NCBI GenBank assembly: GCA_022575985.1
Contig: JAKSXM010000014.1
Span: forward strand, 19,840,001-19,904,000
Source of the DNA: Anagrus nilaparvatae
Lineage: Eukaryota; Arthropoda; Insecta; Hymenoptera; Mymaridae
Direction: 5' to 3'
Length of the DNA stretch: 64,000 nucleotides
The notes below the pieces were generated by a model. It had not been told where the DNA came from and did no database searches. It worked only from the letters and a program-made list of their open reading frames with translations. Below, piece after piece: positions 11,775-21,200 of the stretch; position 1 is the stretch's first letter; each line of letters starts with the position of its first letter. The position numbers and the translations under genes are program-made.

Positions 11775-13621
11775 ATGGTTTATAAAAATTTTAACCAATT
11801 CAAATGGTATCAAGCAAGTAGATCCAAAGATTCTAAAAATACAATATTTTTGATACCTATTTATATTTTTATATCTTGTTTTTTTATTTCTCAGGCCTTT
11901 TTGACTGTATTTGTTTAGGTTTTTCTCTATTTTACATATTTTTTCATTATAATTAAATTTGTTTTATAAAAATTTTAACCTATTCAAATGGTTTCATGCA
12001 AGTGGATCCAACGTTTATAAAAATACAATAATTTTGATACCTAATTAAATTTTTTATATCTTGTTTTTTTAATTCTCAGGCCTTTTGGACTGTATTTGTT
12101 TAGGTTTTTCTCTATTTTACATATTTTTTCATTATAAGTAAACTTGGTTTATAAGAATTTTAACCAATTCAAATGGTTTCATGAAAGTGGATCCACCTTT
12201 TCTAAATATACAATAATTTTAATACTTATTTAATTTATTTATATCTCGTTTTTTAATTACGCTGGCCTGGTGGGCCGTATTTGTTTTAGTTTTCCTCTAC
12301 ATAGAATATTCTCTTATTATTAGTAAACTTGGTTTATAAAAATTTTAACCAATTCAAATGGTTTCAAGCAAGTAGATCCAAAGATTCTAAAAATACAATA
12401 TTTTTGATACCTATTTATATTTTTATATCTTGTTTTTTTATTTCTCAGGCCTTTTTGACTGTATTTGTTTAGGTTTTTCTCTATTTTACATATTTTTTCA
12501 TTATAATTAAATTTGTTTTATAAAAATTTTAACCTATTCAAATGGTTTCATGCAAGTGGATCCAACGTTTATAAAAATACAATAATTTTGATACCTAATT
12601 AAATTTTTTATATCTTGTTTTTTTAATTCTCAGGCCTTTTGGACTGTATTTGTTTAGGTTTTTCTCTATTTTACATATTTTTTCATTATAAGTAAACTTG
12701 GTTTATAAGAATTTTAACCAATTCAAATGGTTTCATGAAAGTGGATCCACCTTTTCTAAATATACAATAATTTTAATACTTATTTAATTTATTTATATCT
12801 CGTTTTTTAATTACGCTGGCCTGGTGGGCCGTATTTGTTTTAGTTTTCCTCTACATAGAATATTCTCTTATTATTAGTAAACTTGGTTTATAAAAATTTT
12901 AACCAATTCAAATGGTTTCAAGCAAGTAGATCCAAAGATTCTAAAAATACAATATTTTTGATACCTATTTATATTTTTATATCTTGTTTTTTTATTTCTC
13001 AGGCCTTTTTGACTGTATTTGTTTAGGTTTTTCTCTATTTTACATATTTTTTCATTATAATTAAATTTGTTTTATAAAAATTTTAACCTATTCAAATGGT
13101 TTCATGCAAGTGGATCCAACGTTTATAAAAATACAATAATTTTTATACCTATTCAAAATTTTTATATTATGTTTTTTTATTTCTCAGGCCTTTTGGACTG
13201 TATTTGTTTAAGTTTTTTTCTATTTTATATATTTTTCTATTATAAGTAAACTTGGTTTATAAGAATTTTAACCAATTCAAATGGTTTCATGAAAGTGGAT
13301 CCACCTTTTCTAAATATACAATAATTTTAATACTTATTAAATTTATTTATATCTTGTTTTTTAATTACGCTGGCCTGAAGGGCCGTATTTGTTTAAGTTT
13401 TTCTCTACGTAGAGTATTCTCTCATTATTAGTAACCTGAGTTTATAAAAATTTTAACCAATTCAAATGGTTTTATGCAAGTAGATCCAACGTTTATAAAA
13501 ATACAATAATTTTGATACCTAATTAAATTTTTTATATCTTGTTTTTTTATTTCTCAGATCTTTTGGACTGTATTTGTTTAGGTTTTTCTCTATTTTACAT
13601 ATTTTTTCATTATAAGTAAAC
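11775..13621 (+). repeat. Two A2-B'-C1 trimers and a pentamer-like unit
   Basis: Trimers at 11775 and 12329, then A2 12883, B'' 13067, C2 13252 and D 13437. Together with the preceding pentamer this makes an 11-monomer period of 2032 bp (B'' 11035 to 13067). The A at 11775 shares AAACATGG and GGTATCAAG with the A at 8265. Confidence 0.82.
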
Positions 13622-14545
13622 TTGGTTTATAAGAATTTTAACCAATTCAAATGGTTTCATGAAAGTGGATCCACCTTTTCTAAATATACAATAATTTTAA
13701 TACTTATTTAATTTATTTATATCTCGTTTTTTAATTACGCTGGCCTGAAGGGCCGTATTTGTTTTAGTTTTTCTCTACGTAGAATATTCTCTCATTATAA
13801 GTAAACTGAGTTTACAAAAATTTTAACCAATTCAAATGGTTTCATGCAAGTGGATCCAACGTTTATAAAAATACAATAATTTTGATACCTATTTAAATTT
13901 TTTATATTATGTTTTTTTATTTCTCAGGCCTTTTGGACTGTATTTGTTTAAGTTTTTCTCTATTTTATATATTTTTCTATTATAAGTAAACTTGGTTTAT
14001 AAGAATTTTAACCAATTCAAGTGGTTTCATGAAAGTGGATCCACCTTTTCTAAATATACAATAATTTTAATACTTATTTAATTTATTTATATCTTGTTTT
14101 TTAATTACGCTGGCCTGGTGGGCCGTATTTGTTTTAGTTTTCCTCTACATAGAATATTCTCTTATTATTAGTAAACTTGGTTTATAAAAATTTTAACCAA
14201 TTCAATCGGTTTCAAGCAAGTAGATCCAAAGATTCTAAAAATACAATATTTTTGATACCTATTTATATTTTTATATCTTGTTTTTTTATTTTTCAGGCCT
14301 TTTGGACTGTATTTGTTAAGGTTTTTCTCTATTTTAAATATTTTTTCATTATAAGTAAACTTGTTTTATAAAAATTTTAACCTATTCAAATGGTTTCATG
14401 CAAGTGGATCCAACGTTTATAAAAATACAATAATTTTGATACCTATTTAAATTTTTTATATTATGTTTTTATATTTCTCAGGACTTTTGGACTGTATTTG
14501 TTTAAGTTTTTCTCTATTTTATATATTTTTCTATTATAAGTAAAC

Positions 14546-14730
14546 TTGGTTTATAAGAATTTTAACCAATTCAAGTGGTTTCATGAAAGTGGATCCACCT
14601 TTTCTAAATATACAATAATTTTAATACTTATTTAATTTATTTATATCTTGTTTTTTAATTACGCTGGCCTGGTGGGCCGTATTTGTTTTAGTTTTCCTCT
14701 ACATAGAATATTCTCTTATTATTAGTAAAC
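14546..14730 (+). repeat. Type C1 monomer (reference copy, 185 bp)
   Basis: Diagnostic sites are TCATGAAAGTGGATCCACC, TTTTCTAAATATACAATAA, TTTTAATACTTATTTAATT, CTTGTTTTTTAATTACGC, GGCCTGGTGGGCC at 14666-14678, TTTTAGTTTTCCTCTACATAG and TTATTATTAGTAAAC. C is the most divergent of the main types relative to A and B and the richest in G+C because of the GGCC motif. C1 usually closes a module. Confidence 0.9.
14666..14678. other. GGCC-N5-GGCC palindromic motif (SfiI sequence) of C monomers
   Basis: The 13 bp GGCCTGGTGGGCC is an interrupted palindrome and the only GC-dense spot in the monomer. Nearly every C monomer has it with spacer TGGTG, TGAAG or TCAAG. Exceptions include the GCTAGCC copies (for example 17997-18000), and GGTC at 61617-61620. 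A, B and D have a single GGCC at the aligned place, inside AGGCCT. It could form a short hairpin or bind a dimeric protein; neither is shown by the sequence. Confidence 0.75.
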
Positions 14731-14768
14731 TTGGTTTATAAAAATTTTAACCAATTCAAATGGTTTCG
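14715..14768 (+). repeat. Conserved monomer-junction box and exchange zone
   Basis: The box runs from TTATTATTAGTAAAC through the TTTATAAAAATTTTAACC stretch to TTCAAATGGTTTC and is almost invariant among types apart from a few diagnostic bases (TTGG or TTGT, AAA or AAG, CAATTC or TATTC). Those bases follow the preceding monomer, whatever type comes next. After an A they are nearly always TTGT and TATTC even when a C follows (1059, 16208). Breakpoints between types therefore lie in or just beside this box. Confidence 0.65.
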
Positions 14769-14914
14769 AGCAAGTAGATCCAAAGATTCTAAAAATACAA
14801 TATTTTTGATACCTATTTATATTTTTATATCTTGTTTTTTTATTTCTCAGGCCTTTTGGACTGTATTTGTTAAGGTTTTTCTCTATTTTACATATTTTTT
14901 CATTATAAGTAAAC

Positions 14915-15099
14915 TTGTTTTATAAAAATTTTAACCTATTCAAATGGTTTCATGAAAGTGGATCCACCTTTTCTCAATATACAATAATTTTAATACTTAT
15001 TTAATTTATTTATATCTTGTTTTTTAATTACGCTGGCCTCAAGGGCCATATTTGTTTAAGTTTTTCTCGACGTAGAATATTCTCTCATTATTTGTAAAC
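14915..15099 (+). repeat. Type C3 monomer (reference copy, ~185 bp)
   Basis: This C-type monomer reads GGCCTCAAGGGCC (15035-15047) followed by ATATTTG or, in other copies, ATATTTTTTT, then TCATTATTTGTAAACTGGG. The flanking bases extend the palindrome to TGGCC-N5-GGCCA. It always follows A (or A*) and precedes D2. Copies at 21201 and 31181 are 1-2 bp shorter through small deletions. Confidence 0.82.
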
Positions 15100-15283
15100 T
15101 GGGTTTATAAAAATTTTAACCAATTCAAATGGTTTTATGCAAGTAGATCCAACTTTTATAAAAATACAATAATTTTGATACCTATTTAAATTTTTATATT
15201 ATGTTTTTTTATTTCTCAGGCCTTTTGGACTGTATATGTTTAAGTTTTTCTCTATTTTATATATTTTTCTATTATAAGTAAAC
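15100..15283 (+). repeat. Type D2 monomer (D head, B tail, 184 bp)
   Basis: It starts like D (TTTTATGCAAGTAGATCC) but reads AACTTTTATAAAAATA, then CCTATTTAAATTTTTATATT, GTTTAAGTTTTTCTC and TATATATTTTTC like B. It is found only directly after C3 (for example 15100, 21384, 24893, 31365, 33026, 45966, 47810, 50025, 52795), so C3-D2 is a fixed pair. Confidence 0.8.
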
Positions 15284-15468
15284 TTGGTTTATAAGAATTT
15301 TAACCAATTCAAATGGTTTCATGAAAGTGGATCCACCTTTTCTAAATATACAATAATTTTAATACTTATTTAATTTATTTATATCTTGTTTTTTAATTAC
15401 GCTGGCCTGAAGGGCCGTATTTGTTTTAGTTTTCCTCTACGTAGAATATTCTCTTATTATTAGTAAAC
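15284..15468 (+). repeat. Type C2 monomer (reference copy, 185 bp)
   Basis: It matches C1 over the first half but reads GGCCTGAAGGGCC (15404-15416) and CTACGTAGAATATTC, which creates a TACGTA (SnaBI-type) palindrome absent from C1. In region 1 and some region 2 copies the tail is GTTTAAGTTTTTCTC and TCATTATTAGTAACC, followed by a D monomer. Several copies instead read GCTAGCC, losing the first GGCC. Confidence 0.85.
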
Positions 15469-15653
15469 TTGGTTTATAAAAATTTTAACCAATTCAAATG
15501 GTTTCATGCAAGTAGATCCAACGTTTATAAAAATACAATAATTTTGATACCTAATTAAATTTTTTATATCTTGTTTTTTTATTTCTCAGGCCTTTTTGAC
15601 TGTATTTGTTTAGGTTTTTCTCTATTCTACATATTTTTTCATTATAAGTAAAC
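15469..15653 (+). repeat. Type D monomer (reference copy, 185 bp)
   Basis: Diagnostic sites are ATGCAAGTAGATCCAACG (AGATCC as in A, AACG as in B), GATACCTAATTAAATT, ATATCTTG, GCCTTTTTGACTG or GCCTTTTGGACTG, GTTTAGGTTTTTCTC and ACATATTTTTTC. It combines a B-like core with an A-like tail, so it may have arisen as an ancient A/B recombinant. It almost always follows C2. Confidence 0.82.
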
Positions 15654-16023
15654 TTGTTTTATAAAAATTTTAACCTATTCAAATGGTTTCATGCAAGTGG
15701 ATCCAACGTTTATAAAAATACAATAATTTTGATACCTATTTAAATTTTTTATATTATGTTTTTTTATTTCTCAGGCCTTTTGGACTGTATTTGTTTAAGT
15801 TTTTCTCTATTTTATATATTTTTCTATTATAAGTAAACTTGGTTTATAAGAATTTTAATCAATTCAAATGGTTTCATGAAAGTGGATCCACCTTTTCTAA
15901 ATATACAATAATTTTAATACTTATTTAATTTATTTATATCTTTTTTTTTAATTACGCTGGCCTGGTGGGCCGTATTAGTTTTAGTTTTCCTCTACATAGA
16001 ATATTCTCTTATTATTAGTAAAC

Positions 16024-16207
16024 TTGGTTTATAAAAATTTTAACCAATTCAAATGGTTTCGAGCAAGTAGATCCAAAGATTCTAAAAATACAATATTTTT
16101 GATACCTATTTATATTTTTATATCTTGTTTTTTTATTTCTCAGGCCTTTTGGACTGTATTTGTTAAGGTTTTTCTCTATTTTACATATTTTTTCATTATA
16201 AGTAAAC
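16024..16207 (+). repeat. Type A monomer (reference copy, 184 bp)
   Basis: Diagnostic sites are TTTCGAGCAAGTAGATCC (more often TTTCAAGCAAG), AAAGATTC, ACAATATTTTTGATACC, TATTTATATTTTTATATC, CAGGCCTTTTGGACTG (with a StuI-type AGGCCT), TTGTTAAGG, and ACATATTTTTTCATTATAAG. It has AGATCC where B and C have GGATCC. The frame from a TTG at the first base stays open for 64 codons in most region 2 copies. In region 1 it is closed by TAG in GTTTAGG or TAA in ACATAA. I treat this as chance in a T-rich repeat. A is the first monomer of most modules. Confidence 0.9.
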
Positions 16208-17499
16208 TTGTTTTATAAAAATTTTAACCTATTCAAATGGTTTCATGAAAGTGGATCCACCTTTTCTAAATATACAATAATTTTAATACTTATTTAATTT
16301 ATTTATATCTTGTTTTTTAATTACGCTGGCCTGGTGGGCCTTATTTGTTTTAGTTTTCCTCTACATAGAATATTCTCTTATTATTAGAATACTTGGTTTA
16401 TGAAAATTTTAACCAATTCAAATGGTTTCAAGCAAGTAGATCCAAAGCTTCTAAAAATACAATATTTTTGATACCTATTTATATTTTTATATCTTGTTTT
16501 TTTATTTTTTCGGCCTTTTGGACTGTATTTGTTAAGGTTTTTCTCTATTTTAAATATTTTTTCATTATAAGTAAACTTGTTTTATAAAATTTTTAACCTA
16601 TTCAAATGGTTTCATGCAAGTGGATCCAACGTTTATAAAAATACAATAATTTTGATACCTATTTAAATTTTTTATATTATGTTTTTTTATTTCTCAGGCC
16701 TTTTGGACTGTATTTGTTTAAGTTTTTCTCTATTTTATATATTTTTCTATTATAAGTAAACTTGGTTTATAAGAATTTTAACCAATTCAAGTGGTTTCAT
16801 GAAAGTGGATCCACCTGTTCTAAATATACAATAATTTTAATACTTATTTAATTTATTTATATCTTGTTTTTTAATTACGCTGGCCTGGTGGGCCGTATTT
16901 GTTTTAGTTTTCCTCTACATAGAATATTCTCTTATTATTAGTAAACTTGGTTTATAAAAATTTTAGCCAATTCAAATGGTTTCGAGCAAGTAAATCCAAA
17001 GATTCTAAAAATACAATATTTTTGATACCTATTTATATTTTTATATCTTGTTTTTTTATTTCTCAGGCCTTTTGGACTGTATTTGTTAAGGTTTTTCTCT
17101 ATTTTACATATTTTTTCATTATAAGTAAACTTGTTTTATAAAAATTTTAACCTATTCAAATGGTTTCATGAAAGTGGATCCACCTTTTCTAAATATACAA
17201 TAATTTTAATACTTATTTAATTTATTTATATCTTGTTTTTTAATTACGCTGGCCTGGTGGGCCGTATTTGTTTTAGTTTTCCTCTACATAGAATTTTCTC
17301 TTATTATTAGAAAACTTGGTTTATGAAAATTTTAACCAATTCAAATGGTTTCAAGCAAGTAGATCCAAAGATTCTAAAAATACAATATTTTTGATACCTA
17401 TTTATATTTTTATATCTTGTTTTTTTATTTCTCAGGCCTTTTGGACTGTATTTGTTAAGGTTTTTCTCTATTTTACATATTTTTTCATTATAAGTAAAC

Positions 17500-17692
17500 T
17501 TGTTTTATAAAAATTTTAACCTATTCAAATGGTTTCATGCAAGTGGATCCAACGTTTATAAAAATACAATAATTTTATAATTTTAATACTTATTTAATTT
17601 ATTTATATCTTGTTTTTTAATAACGCTGGCCTGAAGGGCCGTATTTGTTTTAGTTTTCCTCTACGTAGAATATTCTCTTATTATTAGTAAAT
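17500..17692 (+). repeat. Type X: 193-bp slipped B/C chimeric monomer
   Basis: It begins as B (GCAAGTGGATCCAACG) and switches inside ATACAATAATTTT to the C sequence ATAATTTTAATAC, so ATAATTTT is present twice and the monomer is 8 bp too long. The second half is C2. Equivalent 193-bp copies start at 27293, 35980, 42080, 53348, 55941 and 57611. All carry the same join, so they descend from one event. Confidence 0.85.
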
Positions 17693-17876
17693 TTGGTTTA
17701 TAAAAATTTTAACCAATTTAAATGGTTTCATGCAAGTAGATCCAAAGATTCTAAAAATACAATAATTTTGATACCTATTTAAATTTTTATATCTTGTTTT
17801 TTTATTTCTCAGGCCTTTTGGACTGTATTTGTTAAGGTTTTTCTCTATTTTACATATTTTTTCATTATAAGTAAAC
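17693..17876 (+). repeat. Type E monomer (A core with B-like flanks, 184 bp)
   Basis: It reads TTTCATGCAAGTAGATCC with AAAGATTC as in A, but then ACAATAATTTTGATACC and TATTTAAATTTTTATATC, ending as A. It is usually preceded by the 193-bp X monomer (17693, 27486, 36173, 42273, 53541, 56134, 57804) and also occurs in a dimer at 43011. It looks like an A/B mosaic. Confidence 0.75.
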
Positions 17877-18800
17877 TTGTATTATAAAAATTTTAACCTA
17901 TTCAAATGGTTTCATGAAAGCGGATCCACCTTTTCTAAATATACAATAATTTTAAAACTTATTTAATTTATTTATATCTTGTTTTTTAATTACGCTAGCC
18001 TGAAGGGCCGTATTTGTTTAAGTTTTTCTCTACGTAGAATATTCTCTCATTATAAGTAAACTTGTATTATAAAAATTTTAACCTATTCAAATGGTTTCAT
18101 GAAAGTGGATCCACCTTTTCTAAATATACAATAATTTTAATACTTATTTAATTTATTTATATCTTGTTTTTTAATTACGCTGGCCTGGTGGGCCGTATTT
18201 GTTTTAGTTTTCCTCTACATAGAATATTCTCTTATTATTAGTAAACTTGGTTTATAAAAGTTTTAACCAATTCAAATGGTTTCAAGCAAGTAGATCCAAA
18301 GATTCTAAAAATACAATAATTTTGATACCTATTTATATTTTTATATCTTGTTTTTTTATTTCTCAGGTCTTTTGGGCAGTATTTGTTAAGGTTTTTCTCT
18401 ATTTTACATATTTTTTCATTATAAGTAAACTTGATTTATAAAAATTTTAACCTATTCAAATGGTTTCATGCAAGTGGATCCAAAGTTTATAAAAATACAA
18501 TAATTTTGATACCTATTTAAATTTTTTATATTATGTTTTTTTATTTCTCAGGCCTTTTGGACTGTATTTGTTTAAGTTTTTCTCTATTTTATATATTTTT
18601 CTATTATAAGTAAACTTGGTTTATAAGAATTTTAACCAATTCAAATGGTTTCATGAAAGTGGATCCACTTTTTCTAAATATACAATAATTTTAATACTTA
18701 TTTAATTTATTTATATCTTGTTTTTTAATTACGCTGGCCTGGTGGGCCGTATTTGTTTTAGTTTTCCTCTACATAGAATATTCTCTTATTATTAGTAAAC

Positions 18801-19538
18801 TTGGTTTATAAAAATTTGAACCAATTCAAATGGTTTCAAGCAAGTAGATCCAAAGATTCTAAAAATACAATATTTTTGATACCTATTTATATTTTTATAT
18901 CTTGTTTTTTTATTTCTCAGGCCTTTTGGACTGTATTTGTTAAGGTTTTTCTCTATTTTACATATTTTTTCATTATAAGTAAACTTGGTTTATAAGAATT
19001 TTAACCAATTCAAATGGTTTCATGAAAGTGGATACACCTTTTCTAAATATACAATAATTTTAATACTTATTTAATTTATTTATATCTTGTTTTTTAATTA
19101 CGCTGGCCTGGTGGGCCGTATTCGTTTTAGTTTTCCTGTACATCGAATATTCTTTTATTATTAGTAAACTTGGTTTATAAAAATTTTAACCAATTCAAAT
19201 GGTTTCAAGCAAGTAGATCCAAAGATTCTAAAAATACAATATTTTTGATACCTATTTATATTTTTATATCTTGTTTTTTTATTTATCAGGCCTTTTGGAC
19301 TGTATTTGTTAAGGTTTTTCTCTATTTTACATATTTTTTCATTATAAGTAAACTTGTATTATAAAAATTTTAACCAATTCAAATGGTTTCATGCAAGTGG
19401 ATCCAACGTTTATAAAAATACAATAATTTTGATACCTATTTAAATTTTTTATATTATGTTTTTTTATTTCTCAGGCCTTTTGGACTGTATTTGTTTAAGT
19501 TTTTCTCTATTTTATATATTTTTCTATTATAAGTAAAC
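18801..19538 (+). repeat. A-C1 dimer and A-B pair
   Basis: A 18801, C1 18985, A 19170, B 19354. The A at 18801 ends with the B-type junction (TTGGTTTATAAGAA), showing an exchange near AGTAAAC. The C1 at 18985 has GATACACC, ATTCGTTTT and GTACATCG. These two leading monomers (369 bp) are missing from the segment copy at 28.4-28.6 kb. Confidence 0.8.
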
Positions 19539-20461
19539 TTGGTTTATAAGAATTTTAACCAATTCAAGTGGTTTCATGAAAGTGGATCCACCTTTTCTAA
19601 ATATACAATAATTTTAATACTTATTTAATTTATTTATATCTTGTTTTTTAATTACGCTGGCCTGGTGGGCCGTATTTGTTTTAGTTTTCCTCTACATAGA
19701 ATATTCTCTTATTATTAGTAAACTTGGTTTATAAAAATTTTAACCAATTCAAATGGTTTCAAGCAAGTAGATCCAAAGATTCTAAAAATACAATATTTTT
19801 GATACCTATTTATATTTTTATATCTTGTTTTTTTATTTCTCAGGCCTTTTGGACTGTATTTGTTAAGGTTTTTCTCTATTTTAAATATTTTTTCATTATA
19901 AGTAAACTTGTTTTATAAAAATTTTAACCTATTCAAATGGTTTCATGCAAGTGGATCCAACGTTTATAAAAATACAATAATTTTGATACCTATTTAAATT
20001 TTTTATATTATGTTTTTTTATTTCTCAGGACTTTTGGACTGTATTTGTTTAAGTTTTTCTCTATTTTATATATTTTTCTATTATAAGTAAACTTGGTTTA
20101 TAAGAATTTTAACCAATTCAAGTGGTTTCATGAAAGTGGATCCTCCTTTTCTAAATATACAATAATTTTAATACTTATTTAATTTATTTATATCTTGTTT
20201 TTTAATTACGCTGGCCTGGTGGGCCGTATTTGTTTTAGTTTTCCTCTACATAGAATATTCTCTTATTATTAGTAAACTTGGTTTATAAAAATTTTAACCA
20301 ATTCAAATGGTTTCGAGCAAGTAGATCTAAAGATTCTAAAAATACAATATTTTTGATTCCTATTTATATTTTTATATCTTGTTTTTTTATTTCTCAGGCC
20401 TTTTGGACTGTATTTGTTAAGGTTTTTCTCTATTTTACATATTTTTTCATTATAAGTAAAC

Positions 20462-20646
20462 TTGTTTTATAAAAATTTTAACCTATTCAAATGGTTTCAT
20501 GCAAGTGGATCCAACGTTTATAAAAATACAATAATTTTGATACCTATTTAAATTTTTTATATTATGTTTTTTTATTTCTCAGGCCTTTTGGACTGTATTT
20601 GTTTAAGTTTTTCTCTATTTTATATATTTTTCTATTATAAGTAAAC
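20462..20646 (+). repeat. Type B monomer (reference copy, 185 bp)
   Basis: Diagnostic sites are TTTCATGCAAGTGGATCC with a BamHI site, AACGTTTATAAAAATAC, ATAATTTTGATACC, TATTTAAA followed by a long T run and TATTATG, GTTTAAGTTTTTCTC, and TATATATTTTTCTATTATAAG. It normally follows A and precedes C. The junction after it reads TTGGTTTATAAGAATTTT, with AAG in place of AAA, so this tail marks any sequence copied from a B. Confidence 0.88.
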
Positions 20647-21016
20647 TTGGTTTATAAGAATTTTAACCAATTCAAATGGTTTCATGAAAGTGGATCCACC
20701 TTTTCTAAATATACAATAATTTTAATACTTATTTAATTTATTTATATCTTGTTTTTTGATTACGCTGGCCTGAAGGGCCGTATTTGTTTTAGTTTTCCTC
20801 TACGTAGAATATTCTCTTATTATTAGTAAACTTGGTTTATAAAAATTTTAACCAATTCAAATGGTTTCATGCAAGTAGATCCAACGTTTATAAAAATACA
20901 ATAATTTTGATACCTAATTAAATTTTTTATATCTTGTTTTTTTATTTCTCAGGCCTTTTTGACTGTATTTGTTTAGGTTTTTCTCTATTTTACATATTTT
21001 TTCATTATAAGTAAAC

Positions 21017-21200
21017 TTGTTTTATAAAAATTTTAACCTATTCAAATGGTTTCAAGCAAGTAGATACAAAGATTTTAAAAATACAATATTTTTGATACCT
21101 ATTTATATTTTTATATCTTGTTTATTTATTTCTCATGCCTTTTGGACTGTATTTGTTAAGGTTTTTCTCTATTTTACATATTTTTTCATTATAAGTAAAC
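21017..21200 (+). repeat. A* monomer variant
   Basis: This A subtype has AGTAGATACAAAGATTTT (the GATCC core is broken to GATAC) and CTTGTTTATTTATTTC. Equivalent copies lie at 30997, 40053 and 45598, each followed by C3-D2-C1. A partial copy at 22862 switches to a B tail. It is a good marker for following duplications. Confidence 0.82.

Larger units (their letters stand above)
1..13621 (+). repeat. Region 1: heptamer/pentamer/trimer HOR subfamily
   Basis: This part is assembled from modules that each begin with an A monomer: heptamer A1-C2-D-C1-A2-B'-C1 (1293 bp), pentamer A2-B''-C2-D-C1 (924 bp) and trimer A2-B-C1 (554 bp). Two A alleles are neighbour-specific. A1 has GTTAAGG and ACATAATTT and is followed by C2. 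A2 has GTTTAGG, usually with ATTAAATTTG, and is followed by a B type. C1 here usually reads ATCTCG before its T run, where region 2 reads ATCTTG. A reads GCCTTTTTGACTG where region 2 reads GCCTTTTGGACTG. The order after the leading partial A and C1 is: trimer 321, heptamer 875, pentamer 2168, nonamer 3092, heptamers 4755 and 6048, pentamer 7341, trimer 8265, truncated unit 8819, heptamer 9558, pentamer 10851, trimers 11775 and 12329, pentamer-like 12883. Confidence 0.88.
13622..18800 (+). repeat. Large segment, copy 1
   Basis: Order: C2 13622, B, C1, A 14177, B, C1, A 14731, C3, D2, C2, D, B, C1, A 16024, C1, A 16393, B, C1, A 16947, C1, A 17316, X 17500, E 17693, C2 17877, C1 18062, A 18247, B, C1 18616. 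It recurs at offset 9793 bp. Differences I could find include 13812 (C or T), 14975 (CTCAAT or CTAAAT), 16041 region, 16913 region (CCTCTA or CCACTA) and 17921 (GCGGATCC or GTGGATCC). That is a few in nearly 5 kb. Confidence 0.87.

Noticed and set aside
14666..14700. Intrinsic terminator (GC stem followed by T run)
   Set aside because: GGCC-N5-GGCC followed by GTATTTGTTTTAG has only a 4-bp stem and no uninterrupted U tract right after it. There is also no upstream gene.
14731..14914. CENP-B box
   Set aside because: I looked for TTCG-N4-A-N2-CGGG. TTCGAGCAAG in some A monomers shares only the TTCG part, with no CGGG, so there is no support.
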